Shown here in pieces: positions 36,324-44,867 of a stretch of DNA of 60,718 nucleotides. The position numbers and the translations under genes were made by a program. How positions within the stretch are numbered: position 1 is the first letter of the stretch; the number at the start of each line of letters is the position of its first letter. The notes beneath the pieces are model-generated. The model did not search any database, was not told where the DNA came from, and saw nothing but the letters and a program-made list of their open reading frames with translations. Source of the DNA: Gp6-AA40 sp050742535 (GTDB taxonomy: Bacteria; Acidobacteriota; Vicinamibacteria; Vicinamibacterales; UBA2999); contig JBOGIQ010000004.1 in NCBI GenBank assembly GCA_050742535.1, forward strand, positions 1 to 60,718, in the 5' to 3' direction.

Positions 36324-38855
36324 TCATTCGGCGCGCAGCGTGGCCAGCGGCTTGTGCCGCAGGACGTCGATGCTGGCGAGCACGCCGACGGCCGCGACAA
36401 ATCCCGCAGTTGCGAAAATTCCACCGATCGTCAGCGCCGGCGCGGCGGTCCACGACAGTTCGAGCGCGTATGTGGCAATCGCCCAGCTCAGGCCGATCGC
36501 GCCGACGGCGCCGATGGTGCCGGCGATGGCGCCAAGCACGCCGTATTCGAGCAGCAATGTCGCCACGATCAGGCGGCTGCTCGCCCCTAGCGTCTTCAGA
36601 ATCGCCGCCTCGTAGACGCGGCGGAACTTCGTCATCGACACCGCCCCGATCAGAATCAATGTCCCGCTGAAGAGCACGAGCCCGCCGACGACCGTGACTC
36701 CGAGCGTCACCTTGTCGACCACGTTGCGGATCGTGGTAAGGATTTCACGGAGGTCGATAATCGAGACGTTCGGGAACTGCGCGACCACCGCGGCCTGCAT
36801 CCGCGCACGCTCCCCGGCGTCCTGCGGTCCGCGGACGGTCGAAATATAGGTGTGCGGCGCGCCGTCGAACGCACCGGGCCGGAAGACGAACATGAAACCA
36901 CCGGCGCGGAAATCCTCCCATTGCACGCGGCGAATGCTGGCGACACGCGCGGTGATGACCCGGCCGAGCACGTCGAATCGCATCCGATCGCCAACCTGAA
37001 TCCGCTGGCGCTCGAGGAATCCTTCCTCGATCGAGACCTCCGGTTCGGCGGAGGGCGCCGCGTCCCACCACCGGCCGGCGATCACCTCTTCATTGCCCTC
37101 GAGATGCGGCCGGTAGGTGACGGTGAACTCGCGCGCCAGCCCGCCGCGGCCCCTGACCTGCTCGAACGACTCCAGGTTCAGCTCGCGCCCTTCGACGCCG
37201 ACCACCCGCGCACGCAGCACGGGAATCAGGCGCGGTGCCGGCGCCGCGCCGTTCTCAGAATCGAGGAGCGCGGCGACCTGGTCACGCTGCGCCGGCTGCA
37301 CGTCGATGAGGAACATATCCGGCGCGTCTCCGCCAACCTGGACTGAGAAGTCGCTCAGCAGGTTCGCCTGCAGCGTCCTCACGCCCAGGATGAAGAACGC
37401 GCCGAGCCCGACGGCAAGGAGGATCACTCGCGTCTGGTTGCCGCGCCGTCCGACGTGCAGCACGGCGTGGCGCAGCGCGAACGAACGCGCGTAGCGCAGC
37501 GGCTGGACCGCCCAGACGAGGAGCATCCCGGCGAGATGCAGCACCACGGCCACTGCGACGAACCCTGCCGAGAGCACGAGACCGACAGTGAGCGACCCCG
37601 CCTGCCACGCGGCCACGCCAACCAGCGCCGCCGCCACGGCCGCTGTCACGATCCACTTCAGCCAGTCGAACCGCTTCGCCGCCGGCGTATCCTGCCGCAG
37701 CAGCAGCCCCGGCTTCACGTGGCGGATGTCGAGGAGCGGCACGAGCGAGAACAGCAGCGACACGAGCAGCCCGATCGCCAGGCCCTGAGCGACCGCCGCC
37801 GCCGTCAGGCCGTAGTCCGCCTGCAGCAGCGCGCTGACATCGCCGACCAGACGCGGCAATCCCGCAATGACACCTCCGCCGATGGCCACACCCAGCACGC
37901 TGCCGGCGATCCCGAGGAGCAGGACCTGCGTCATGTAGATGGCGAGGATGCGACCCGTCGTGCTGCCAACGCACTTCAGGATGGCGATGCTGCGCACTTT
38001 CTGCTGGACGAACACGCGCGTCACACTGGACACGCCAATCCCGCCGAGGATGAGCACGACCAGGCCGACGAGACTGAGGTAGTTCTCCGCCCGTCCGAGG
38101 TTCTGCCCCATGCGATCTGCATTCGACCAGAAGCCCCGGCCGCGCACGAATTCGTTGGCGAACGACGCCCGTAAGTTCGTCTCCGCTTCCGGGATCCCCG
38201 CCCGGGTCATGAGCAGGAGCAGCTGCCGCGACACGCGACTGCCGAACGAGAGCAGGTTGGTCGATTCGACATCCGCGTGATCGATGAGCACACGCGGCCC
38301 GATGCTGAAGGCGCCGACGTTCCGCCCCGGCTCTTCCTTGATCACACCGCGGATCTCGAACGGGCGCGTGCCGATGAAGATGCGGTCGCCAACCCGCAGC
38401 CGCAGCTGCGCCAGCAGCTCCGGGCGCACCAGCGCTCCCCCGCCACTCAGCAGCGTGTGCGAGTAGCGGCCGGACTCGAGCGTCAGTGTGCCGTAGAGCG
38501 GAAATCTCGATTCAACGGCCTTCAGCTCGACCATCTTCGTGCCCGGCCGTCCATCCGCGGGGCGGACCATCGTCGCCATCTCCATCGCGTTGACGACCTC
38601 GGTGACCCTGCCCGACTGCCGCTCACGCTCGACCGCGGCCAGCACGTGCTCGCTGAAGGGACGATCGCTGCTGATCACGAAGTCGGCGCCGGTCAGCGTC
38701 CGCGCTTCGCGCGAGAGGCCCGCGCGCACGCTCTGAATGACCGAGCGGATGGTCACGATGGCAGCCACGCCGACCGCGATGCAGATGAAGAAGAACAGCA
38801 GCCGCTGCCACGAGGCGCGGATCTCGCGCAGCGCCATCCGGACGACGAACGTCAT
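36324..38855 (-). CDS. ABC transporter permease, YbbP/FtsX-like
   Basis: An 843-residue MacB/FtsX-type permease resembling YbbP. It has an N-terminal helix (LLFFFICIAVGVAAIVTIRS), a large extracytoplasmic domain, helices from about 258 (YLSLVGLVVLILGGIGVSSV), a second cluster around 390-470, and a final set after 690 (VTVVGGLVLFSGTLILIGAV). The ATG overlaps the ATPase stop (ATGA). With the ATPase and TesA it matches the ybbA-ybbP-tesA neighbourhood; the substrate is probably a lipid-linked or outer-envelope molecule. Confidence 0.85.
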   Translation of the reverse strand: MTFVVRMALREIRASWQRLLFFFICIAVGVAAIVTIRSVIQSVRAGLSREARTLTGADFVISSDRPFSEHVLAAVERERQSGRVTEVVNAMEMATMVRPADGRPGTKMVELKAVESRFPLYGTLTLESGRYSHTLLSGGGALVRPELLAQLRLRVGDRIFIGTRPFEIRGVIKEEPGRNVGAFSIGPRVLIDHADVESTNLLSFGSRVSRQLLLLMTRAGIPEAETNLRASFANEFVRGRGFWSNADRMGQNLGRAENYLSLVGLVVLILGGIGVSSVTRVFVQQKVRSIAILKCVGSTTGRILAIYMTQVLLLGIAGSVLGVAIGGGVIAGLPRLVGDVSALLQADYGLTAAAVAQGLAIGLLVSLLFSLVPLLDIRHVKPGLLLRQDTPAAKRFDWLKWIVTAAVAAALVGVAAWQAGSLTVGLVLSAGFVAVAVVLHLAGMLLVWAVQPLRYARSFALRHAVLHVGRRGNQTRVILLAVGLGAFFILGVRTLQANLLSDFSVQVGGDAPDMFLIDVQPAQRDQVAALLDSENGAAPAPRLIPVLRARVVGVEGRELNLESFEQVRGRGGLAREFTVTYRPHLEGNEEVIAGRWWDAAPSAEPEVSIEEGFLERQRIQVGDRMRFDVLGRVITARVASIRRVQWEDFRAGGFMFVFRPGAFDGAPHTYISTVRGPQDAGERARMQAAVVAQFPNVSIIDLREILTTIRNVVDKVTLGVTVVGGLVLFSGTLILIGAVSMTKFRRVYEAAILKTLGASSRLIVATLLLEYGVLGAIAGTIGAVGAIGLSWAIATYALELSWTAAPALTIGGIFATAGFVAAVGVLASIDVLRHKPLATLRAE

Positions 38856-39535
38856 CGCAGCGCCTCCGCCGGGATTGGAACGACCTGACGCCCGTCGCGA
38901 AGCACCAGCCGCGTGTCGGCCAGCGACGACAGCTCCGCGTCGTGCGTCACCAGGACCAGCGTCGTATTGCGCGCGCGATGCACGCGCATCAGCAGCTCCA
39001 TGACGTGACGTCCCGTCGTCGAATCGAGGTTGCCCGTCGGCTCGTCGGCCAGCACGATCGGCGGATCGTTCGCCAGCGCGCGGCCGATGGCGATTCGCTG
39101 CTGTTCGCCGCCGGACAGTTGCGACGGATAGTGGTGGGCGCGATCCGTCAGGCCGACCTCGTGCAGCAGCTCGCGTGCGCGTTCGGTCGCGTTGCGCCGG
39201 CCGGCGATCTCCATCGGGATCAAGATGTTCTCGAACGCGGTGAGCGACGGCACCAGGTGGAAGAACTGAAACACAAACCCGATCTTCTCGCCGCGCAGCC
39301 GTGCCAGCTGGTCCTCACCGAGCCGCGTGATGTCCGTGCCGTCGATGACAATCGATCCGGACGTTGGCGCGTCGAGTCCGGCGAGCAGGCCCAGCAGCGT
39401 GGACTTCCCGCTGCCGGACGGACCGACGATGGCCACGAACTGCCCGGAGGAAATCGTGTAATCGAGCGGATGGAGGATCGTCAGCGGGTGTCCTCCGCTG
39501 TCGACCGTCTTCGATACGCCGCGTAGCTCGATCAT
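38852..39535 (-). CDS. ABC transporter ATP-binding protein, YbbA/LolD-like
   Basis: A 227-residue ATPase for the permease downstream. Walker A is GPSGSGKST, the signature LSGGEQQRIAIGRAL, Walker B IVLADEPTGNLDSTTGRHVM and the switch LVLVTHDAEL. The start at 39535 forms an ATGA overlap with tesA; a longer start at 39631 would run through tesA. Confidence 0.92.
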   Translation of the reverse strand: MIELRGVSKTVDSGGHPLTILHPLDYTISSGQFVAIVGPSGSGKSTLLGLLAGLDAPTSGSIVIDGTDITRLGEDQLARLRGEKIGFVFQFFHLVPSLTAFENILIPMEIAGRRNATERARELLHEVGLTDRAHHYPSQLSGGEQQRIAIGRALANDPPIVLADEPTGNLDSTTGRHVMELLMRVHRARNTTLVLVTHDAELSSLADTRLVLRDGRQVVPIPAEALR

Positions 39536-40317
39536 CGATCGCTTCCGGGCGCTGCGCCGTTCGTAGTGTCCGCCTTCAGGCGGACCTGCTTCAGACGATC
39601 CTGTTCGAGCAGCGGCGCGAGCGCCTTCCACACCGTCTTCTCGACGATCGCCGCCCCTTCGGCATTCGGATGAATGCCATCCGCGATGTTGAGCGCCGGA
39701 TTGCCGGCGACGCCTTCGAGATAGAACGGCACGAACGCCACTTGGTGTTCGCGGGCCAGATCGGAAAACGTCTGTCGGAACTGCGCCGTATACGCCGGTC
39801 CGTGGTTGGGCGGTGCTTCCATCCCGGTGAGCAGGACGGCGATGCCCCGCGCCTTCGCGCGCGTGATGATGTCCGACAGATTCGCTTTCGTTGTTTCCAC
39901 AGGCAGCCCGCGCAAGCCGTCGTTCGCGCCCAGCTCGATCACGAGCACGCGCACGTCACCAGTGAGCGCCCAGTCGAGCCGGCTGACGCCCCCGGCGGAC
40001 GTGTCGCCGGACACTCCATGGTTGACGGCCTCGTAGTCGTATCCGGCCTCGTTCAGCCGCATTTGGACGAGTGACGGCACCGACTGCTCTTTCGGGAGAC
40101 CGTACCCCGCCGTCAGGCTGTCGCCGAGAAACACGACGCGAGGCCTGCCCTGAGCGAGCCCAGGCGAGTCGAAGGGGCGACGGTCGGCACCCGCCTCGAC
40201 CGCAGCAGACGCAGACCGGCCCGGCGGCGACACGGCGTCGGCCGCGTCGCGCTCGGCGCGGGAGCACCCCGCGACGAGCACCGACACAACGACCACGGAG
40301 CAAAGGCTCGATTTCAT
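39532..40317 (-). CDS. tesA: Arylesterase / lysophospholipase TesA-like lipoprotein
   Basis: A 261-residue SGNH/GDSL hydrolase. A lipobox occurs near residue 18 (SVLVAGCS). Catalytic blocks are VVFLGDSLTAGYGLP (Ser), NHGVSGDTSAGG (Gly), ELGANDGLRG (Asn) and the late DGIHPNAEGA (Asp/His). After the fold ends, the tail RLKQVRLKADTTNGAAPGSD is coded by a REP-like palindrome at 39562-39587 that also occurs as an inverted copy at 49445-49470. First gene of the tesA-ybbA-ybbP run. Confidence 0.9.
   Translation of the reverse strand: MKSSLCSVVVVSVLVAGCSRAERDAADAVSPPGRSASAAVEAGADRRPFDSPGLAQGRPRVVFLGDSLTAGYGLPKEQSVPSLVQMRLNEAGYDYEAVNHGVSGDTSAGGVSRLDWALTGDVRVLVIELGANDGLRGLPVETTKANLSDIITRAKARGIAVLLTGMEAPPNHGPAYTAQFRQTFSDLAREHQVAFVPFYLEGVAGNPALNIADGIHPNAEGAAIVEKTVWKALAPLLEQDRLKQVRLKADTTNGAAPGSDR
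39562..39587. repeat. REP-like palindrome inside tesA coding sequence
   Basis: GTCCGCC-TTCA-GGCGGAC (39568-39585) forms a 7-bp stem with a tetraloop. The 26 bases 39562-39587 are identical to the reverse complement of 49445-49470. On the coding strand it reads VRLKADTT in the tesA C-terminus. Confidence 0.85.
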
Positions 40318-40391
40318 CGGGCGATGACTTCTAATGTTACCGTGCGCCGAAGGACGTGCTCGTTGTGGCGGGACCGTTGTGTTCTTTGTGG

Positions 40392-41102
40392 CTAGAGTTT
40401 GCGGACGACGACAGCAGTGACGTTATCCGTGCTCCCCGAGCTCAGCGCGTGCTCGACGAGCTCGCTGGCGATGCTCTCCACGCTTTCCGTCCGGCGCAGC
40501 ATCCCCGCGATTGCCTCGTCGTTCACCACGCCATGAAGCCCGTCGCTGCAGAGCAGAAGTGTGTCGCCGCTCGAGAAGGGCGACGTGCCCACGCTCGGCT
40601 CCATGTCTTCGCGCAGGCCGATCACCTTGGTCAGCACGTGGCGCATCGGATGCCGCGACGCCTCCTCCGACCCGATCGCATCCGCCGGCAGCACGCGCGA
40701 CACCCACGAATCGTCGCTGGTGAGCTGCCGCAGCGAACCGCCATGCAGGAGGTAAATACGGCTGTCGCCGACGCTGCCGAACACGAGCGACCCATCGTTG
40801 ACGACGGCGGCGACCACAGTGGTGCCCATCCCCTCGTAGGTGGCGTTGCCGGCCGCGGCATTGAGGACCTGGTCGTTGGCGAGGCAAAGCGCCTCGGACA
40901 GCGTGGCTTCGTTCGTTTCCGACGCTTGGGAGATGAACTCGTGGAGGGTTTTGACGGCAAGAGCCGAGGCGACCTCGCCAGCATTGTGCCCGCCCATGCC
41001 GTCGGCCACCACGAACAGGCCCCGGCCTCGGTCGATCACCATCGCGTCTTCGTTGCTTTTCCGGCGACCCTTGTGGGACACGCCATGGGACGCCAGCTGC
41101 AT
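40392..41102 (-). CDS. PP2C-type serine/threonine phosphatase
   Basis: A 236-residue Stp-like PPM/PP2C phosphatase that removes phosphate from Ser/Thr kinase targets. Metal-binding motifs run in order: SNEDAMVID, VVADGMGGHNAG (31-42), VFGSVGDSRIYLL, LLLCSDGLHGVV and SGSTDNVTAVVV. The start at 41102 fits the fold; TATAAT (41117-41112) lies 9 bases before it. It is divergent from a TPR-sigma54 activator, which it may regulate together with the kinase at 56995-59631. Confidence 0.92.
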   Translation of the reverse strand: MQLASHGVSHKGRRKSNEDAMVIDRGRGLFVVADGMGGHNAGEVASALAVKTLHEFISQASETNEATLSEALCLANDQVLNAAAGNATYEGMGTTVVAAVVNDGSLVFGSVGDSRIYLLHGGSLRQLTSDDSWVSRVLPADAIGSEEASRHPMRHVLTKVIGLREDMEPSVGTSPFSSGDTLLLCSDGLHGVVNDEAIAGMLRRTESVESIASELVEHALSSGSTDNVTAVVVRKL

Positions 41103-41111
41103 CGGCTCCGG

Positions 41112-41150
41112 ATTATAGCTGCTCCCGCCCAGTTGGATACTTTGTATACT
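41112..41150. promoter_or_regulatory. Divergent -10 elements of PP2C and sigma54-activator genes
   Basis: Minus strand: TATAAT (41117-41112), 9 bases before the PP2C ATG at 41102. Plus strand: TATACT (41145-41150), 6 bases before the GTG at 41157. Both distances imply transcription starting at or next to the start codon. No good -35 hexamers were found, so activator help or an alternative sigma factor is possible. Confidence 0.5.
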
Positions 41151-41156
41151 CCTGCC

Positions 41157-44108
41157 GTGGCTACACAGGGAGCTCCTGCCGCGCTCACCCGCGCCAATGC
41201 CTCGCTCGAGCGCGGGCGCGGCGCCGAGGCGGCGCAGGTGCTCGCACCGCTGCTGCGCTCCGGTACGCTCAATCGCCAGGATGAACTGATCGCCCGTGGC
41301 GCGCTGGCCGAGGCGTATCTGCTGCAGGACGACCTCACCCAGGCCGCCGCCACACTTGGACGCACCCCTGACACGCTGCGCGAGAAGCTCTCGGACGGCC
41401 AGCTGTCCACGTTGTGGCGGCTGCACGGCCGGCTCACGTTCGCACGCGGTGATCAATCGCGCGCCATCGCGCATCATTCGCGCGCGCTCAAGCATGCGGA
41501 GCTCGCGCACGACTCACGCGCCATCGGGCTCGCGCATTACGAGCTCGCCCTCGTCTATCGCGGCGTCGGCGATTCCGGCATCGTCCGCGAACACCTGACC
41601 GAAGCGGCGTCGGCGCTGCACGCCGCCGGTGATCGCCGCCATCTCGCCCTGGTCCACTCGCTCTCTGCGGTACTGCTCGCCCAGTCGGGGCGCTCCGACG
41701 AAGCCACCGCCGCGCTGCGTCAGGGCGAACGTCTCGCGATGGCTATTTCCGCAGACGATGTGCTCGCCGGCATCGTGCACAACCAGGCGAACGTCGCCCT
41801 GATGCGCCACCGGCATGACGACGCGCTCGCGCTCGCGGAACGAAGCGTCAGTCTGCATCAGTCACTCGGATCGGGACACGGGCTGGCGGTCGCGCTTGCC
41901 ACGCTCGGCCAGATCTACGTGCAGCTGGGCGACCTGGAACGTGCCGAGCAGATCCTGAATCGCACGCTGGAGGTGCGCAGCGCCGTTCAGTTCCATGAGA
42001 CGACCGGTGCGGTGTTCGACACGCTCGCGCAGATTCACCTCATGCGCGGCTCGTACGAGCGCGCGGGCGAATATCTGTGCCTGGCCAGCGACGCCTACGC
42101 GACCTATGGCTCGCATACCCTGCGCTGGTACGAGTGGTCGCTGAAAGTGCTTGGCGTCAAGCTCGCGATCCGCCGCGGCGCGCACGACGAGGCGCTCGCG
42201 ATGGCGAACGAGCTGACGGAGGCGGCCGGCGTACCACCCTCTGAAGCGATTCAGGCGGATCTCGCCGCCAGCGAGGCGCTGCTTGCTGCCGGACGGCTGC
42301 AGGAGGCCGAGCAGCGGCTGCGAGCCTGCGAGGATCGGCTCGACCCGCGCGGCACGCCGGGCACCTGGGGCGAGTTCCTGCGCATTCGCGGGCTGATCAA
42401 CGAACAGACGGCGCGGCCCTCCGCGGCGTATCACGACTTCGCGCAGAGCGCGAACGTCTTCGACCTGCTCGGCGAGCGATATCAGGCGGCGCTCAGTCAT
42501 CTGTCGATGGGGCGCCTGTCGGCGGAAGCCGGCTCGACCGGCGCGGCGGAGCGCTATCTGACTCTCGCCGAGGCCGTGTTCAAGTCGCTCGGCGCACAGC
42601 GCGACCTCGACGAAGCCGCCGCCGCGCGCGAGGTCCTGTCGCGCGGTGTCTCCGCGGATCGAGCGGCCACGGCCGCCGACGTCGACGAAGCGATCGTTCG
42701 TCGTCTGGTGGACGCCGCGATCTTCCCTGAGCTCCTCGCACGCGAAACGGCCACCGCGCTGATGGAAACCCTGGGCGCGGGCCGTGTCGCCGTCTTCGTC
42801 GCCCCGCCGTCGGGCGACCTCCGGGTGCTGGCATCGACTGGAGGCGACGCGGAGGAAGCGCGGGACATCGCGCGTGCGGCCAGCCAAGGCGCGCGCGAGC
42901 ATCGCGGAAGTCCGCTGCTGCTCGAATCGCTTGGCCGCGATCACGACGGCCCGCGATTCTGTGCGCTGGTTGCCGGTGGGCCGCACGGTGAGGCAGATCG
43001 CCGCCGCCTGCGCATGTTTTCCGCGGTGGCGCGCCAGGGCTTCGAGCTGTGCGGCGCGCGCGAACGGCCGCCGCAGGTCGCCGAGCAGTCAGCAGAGCGA
43101 TCGCTCGAGCCGCTCCTGCCTGGATTCGTCTGCGCCAGCGCCGCGATGAACCGGCTCGCGGATCAGATTCAGCGCATGCAGGGGCACAACCTGACCGTGC
43201 TGATTACCGGCGAAAGCGGCACCGGCAAGGACCTCGTCGCGCGGGCGATCCACTACGGTTCGCCGCGCAGCGCGGCGATGTACCTGCCCTACAACTGCAC
43301 CACGACGACGCGCGAGCTGGCGGACAGTCAGCTGTTCGGCCACCGGCGCGGGAGCTTCACCGGAGCGGTCGCCGACCAGCAGGGCCTCATCCGGTCCGCG
43401 GCCGGCGGCACGCTGTTCCTCGACGAAATCGGCGACCTTCCGCTCGACATCCAGCCGAAGCTCCTGCGCTTCCTCGAGCAGGGGGAAATCATGCCTGTCG
43501 GCGAGACGCGGCCGCTCGCCGTCGACGTCCGTGTGCTGGCCGCGACCAACGCCGACCTCGAACAGCGGGTCAGCGAAGGCAGGTTCCGCGAGGATCTGTA
43601 TTACCGCCTGAGCGTCATCCGCCTCCACGTCCCGCCGCTCCGGGACCGGCGCGAGGAGATCCCGCACCTGAGCACGTTCTTCCTGCGCGATGCCTGCGAA
43701 CGGCTCGGCAAACCAGACGTGCATCTGAGCTCGCCGACGCTCGATCTCTTCTCCCGCTATTGGTGGCCCGGCAACGTCCGTCAGCTGCGGAACGAGATTC
43801 AGCGCGCGGTGGCAATGAGCCCGCCGGGGGGGCAAATCGAACCGGAGCACCTGTCACCCGATCTGGCCGCGCCGGAGCCCGGAAATAGTGCAGGCAGTCG
43901 TGGCCCTGACAACGGCGGCATCCCGATCAAGCCGGGAAACCTTGCAACGGTCGTCGAACGGATCGAGCGCGACCTGATTACCGCTACGCTTGCGAGCACG
44001 GCGGGGAACATCTCCGAAACCGCCCGCGTCCTGGGACTTACTCGACGAGGCCTCTACCTGAAGATGCGGCGGCTCGGGCTCGAGGCCACGCTGGCGGATA
44101 CGCAGTAA
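41157..44108 (+). CDS. TPR-containing sigma54-dependent transcriptional activator
   Basis: A 983-residue regulator. Residues about 1-500 are TPR-like helical repeats (AIAHHSRALKHAELAHDSRA, ALAERSVSLHQSLGSGHGLA); about 520-640 resembles a worn GAF domain. The AAA+ domain follows, with Walker A GESGTGKD (about 687), Walker B TLFLDEIGDLPL (about 756) and WWPGNVRQLRN. The C-terminus is a Fis HTH (ETARVLGLTRRGLYLKMRRL). The sigma54-contact loop reads GSFTGA rather than GAFTGA, and the start of the AAA+ domain reads YNCTTTTRELADSQLFG, unlike the usual NCAALPE. GTG at 41157 is preferred. Confidence 0.9.
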   Translation: MATQGAPAALTRANASLERGRGAEAAQVLAPLLRSGTLNRQDELIARGALAEAYLLQDDLTQAAATLGRTPDTLREKLSDGQLSTLWRLHGRLTFARGDQSRAIAHHSRALKHAELAHDSRAIGLAHYELALVYRGVGDSGIVREHLTEAASALHAAGDRRHLALVHSLSAVLLAQSGRSDEATAALRQGERLAMAISADDVLAGIVHNQANVALMRHRHDDALALAERSVSLHQSLGSGHGLAVALATLGQIYVQLGDLERAEQILNRTLEVRSAVQFHETTGAVFDTLAQIHLMRGSYERAGEYLCLASDAYATYGSHTLRWYEWSLKVLGVKLAIRRGAHDEALAMANELTEAAGVPPSEAIQADLAASEALLAAGRLQEAEQRLRACEDRLDPRGTPGTWGEFLRIRGLINEQTARPSAAYHDFAQSANVFDLLGERYQAALSHLSMGRLSAEAGSTGAAERYLTLAEAVFKSLGAQRDLDEAAAAREVLSRGVSADRAATAADVDEAIVRRLVDAAIFPELLARETATALMETLGAGRVAVFVAPPSGDLRVLASTGGDAEEARDIARAASQGAREHRGSPLLLESLGRDHDGPRFCALVAGGPHGEADRRRLRMFSAVARQGFELCGARERPPQVAEQSAERSLEPLLPGFVCASAAMNRLADQIQRMQGHNLTVLITGESGTGKDLVARAIHYGSPRSAAMYLPYNCTTTTRELADSQLFGHRRGSFTGAVADQQGLIRSAAGGTLFLDEIGDLPLDIQPKLLRFLEQGEIMPVGETRPLAVDVRVLAATNADLEQRVSEGRFREDLYYRLSVIRLHVPPLRDRREEIPHLSTFFLRDACERLGKPDVHLSSPTLDLFSRYWWPGNVRQLRNEIQRAVAMSPPGGQIEPEHLSPDLAAPEPGNSAGSRGPDNGGIPIKPGNLATVVERIERDLITATLASTAGNISETARVLGLTRRGLYLKMRRLGLEATLADTQ

Positions 44109-44295
44109 CCAGGTATACAGCCCATGTGAATATCTAGTATCCATCTCGACCGGCAACCCATCTCCGGCACTATTTGATTTCTCCTTATATATCAATACTT
44201 TAGAGATGGCGCCTATCTGGCCACGCCACGCAACCTCCATGGGCCTCGACCTTGATTACACGTTGGGCAACACAATTTTCCCGAGGGAGCTTCAG

Positions 44296-44706
44296 GTGAC
44301 TTCAACCGCCGTGATTCGAGACAAAGCGACCACCAACCGCCCGCAGCGTATTGGCAACCGCCGCGCCGTCCGCGTGCCGGGACGCCTGACCTGGCGGGAC
44401 AGCAGCGGGACACTCCGCTTCGTGTCGGTGACGACGCGGAATGTCAGCGATGTGGATGCATTCGTGGAGTGCGATCGGCCGGCGTCGATTCCGCTCTACC
44501 GGCTGGTTCACTTCCAGGTTGAAGCGCACGCCCGCAACGCGAACCTGCCGGACGCGCTGCAGCGCGGCAAGGTGCTCTCGGCGGTGTATCGCGTCGGACC
44601 CTATCAGTCGGCGACGGGAACGCCGCAGGGTTACGCGCTGCGCCTGCTGGTTGAGCCGACGCGCGCGGCGGTGGACGCGCGCGAGCCGCTCGCGGTCGCT
44701 AATTAG
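44296..44706 (+). CDS. PilZ-like domain protein
   Basis: A 136-residue protein with a PilZ-like pattern: NRRAVRVPGRLTWRDSSG (RxxxR-type beginning) followed by beta strands LRFVSVTTRNVSDVDAFVEC. PilZ domains bind c-di-GMP, but the second motif D/NxSxxG reads RNVSDVDA, so binding is doubtful. GTG at 44296 has GGGAG 7 bases ahead; an ATG at 44206 would add 30 residues. Upstream 44109-44205 is AT-rich and may hold a promoter. Confidence 0.55.
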   Translation: MTSTAVIRDKATTNRPQRIGNRRAVRVPGRLTWRDSSGTLRFVSVTTRNVSDVDAFVECDRPASIPLYRLVHFQVEAHARNANLPDALQRGKVLSAVYRVGPYQSATGTPQGYALRLLVEPTRAAVDAREPLAVAN

Positions 44707-44867
44707 TCCTTCGTCCCTGGTCCTTGGTTCTTGGTCCGTCCATTAGTGCTTGGGCCGTGCGTGGTCCCTGGTCCTGGGTCCACGCTGGCCAGCAGACTTC
44801 GGACCGAGGACCAAGGACCTAGGACGGACCACGGACCAAGAACGGACCGAGCACGAAGCACCAAGGA
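44707..44867. terminator. GGTCCTTGG inverted word tract between convergent genes
   Basis: The whole gap is made of GGTCCTTGG words on the left and their complement on the right. GTTCTTGGTCC (44727-44737) pairs perfectly with GGACCAAGAAC (44833-44843), and GGTCCTTGG (44719-44727) with CCAAGGACC (44811-44819). It touches both stop codons, so it could serve as a two-way terminator. Confidence 0.75.

Noticed and set aside
44153..44170. GGCAC-type sigma54 site before the PilZ-like gene
   Set aside because: The -24 half is good, but the -12 half lacks the GC dinucleotide at the correct distance.
44206..44295. Upstream ATG for the PilZ-like gene
   Set aside because: It adds 30 unconserved residues. 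GTG at 44296 has a good GGGAG site. Not fully excluded.
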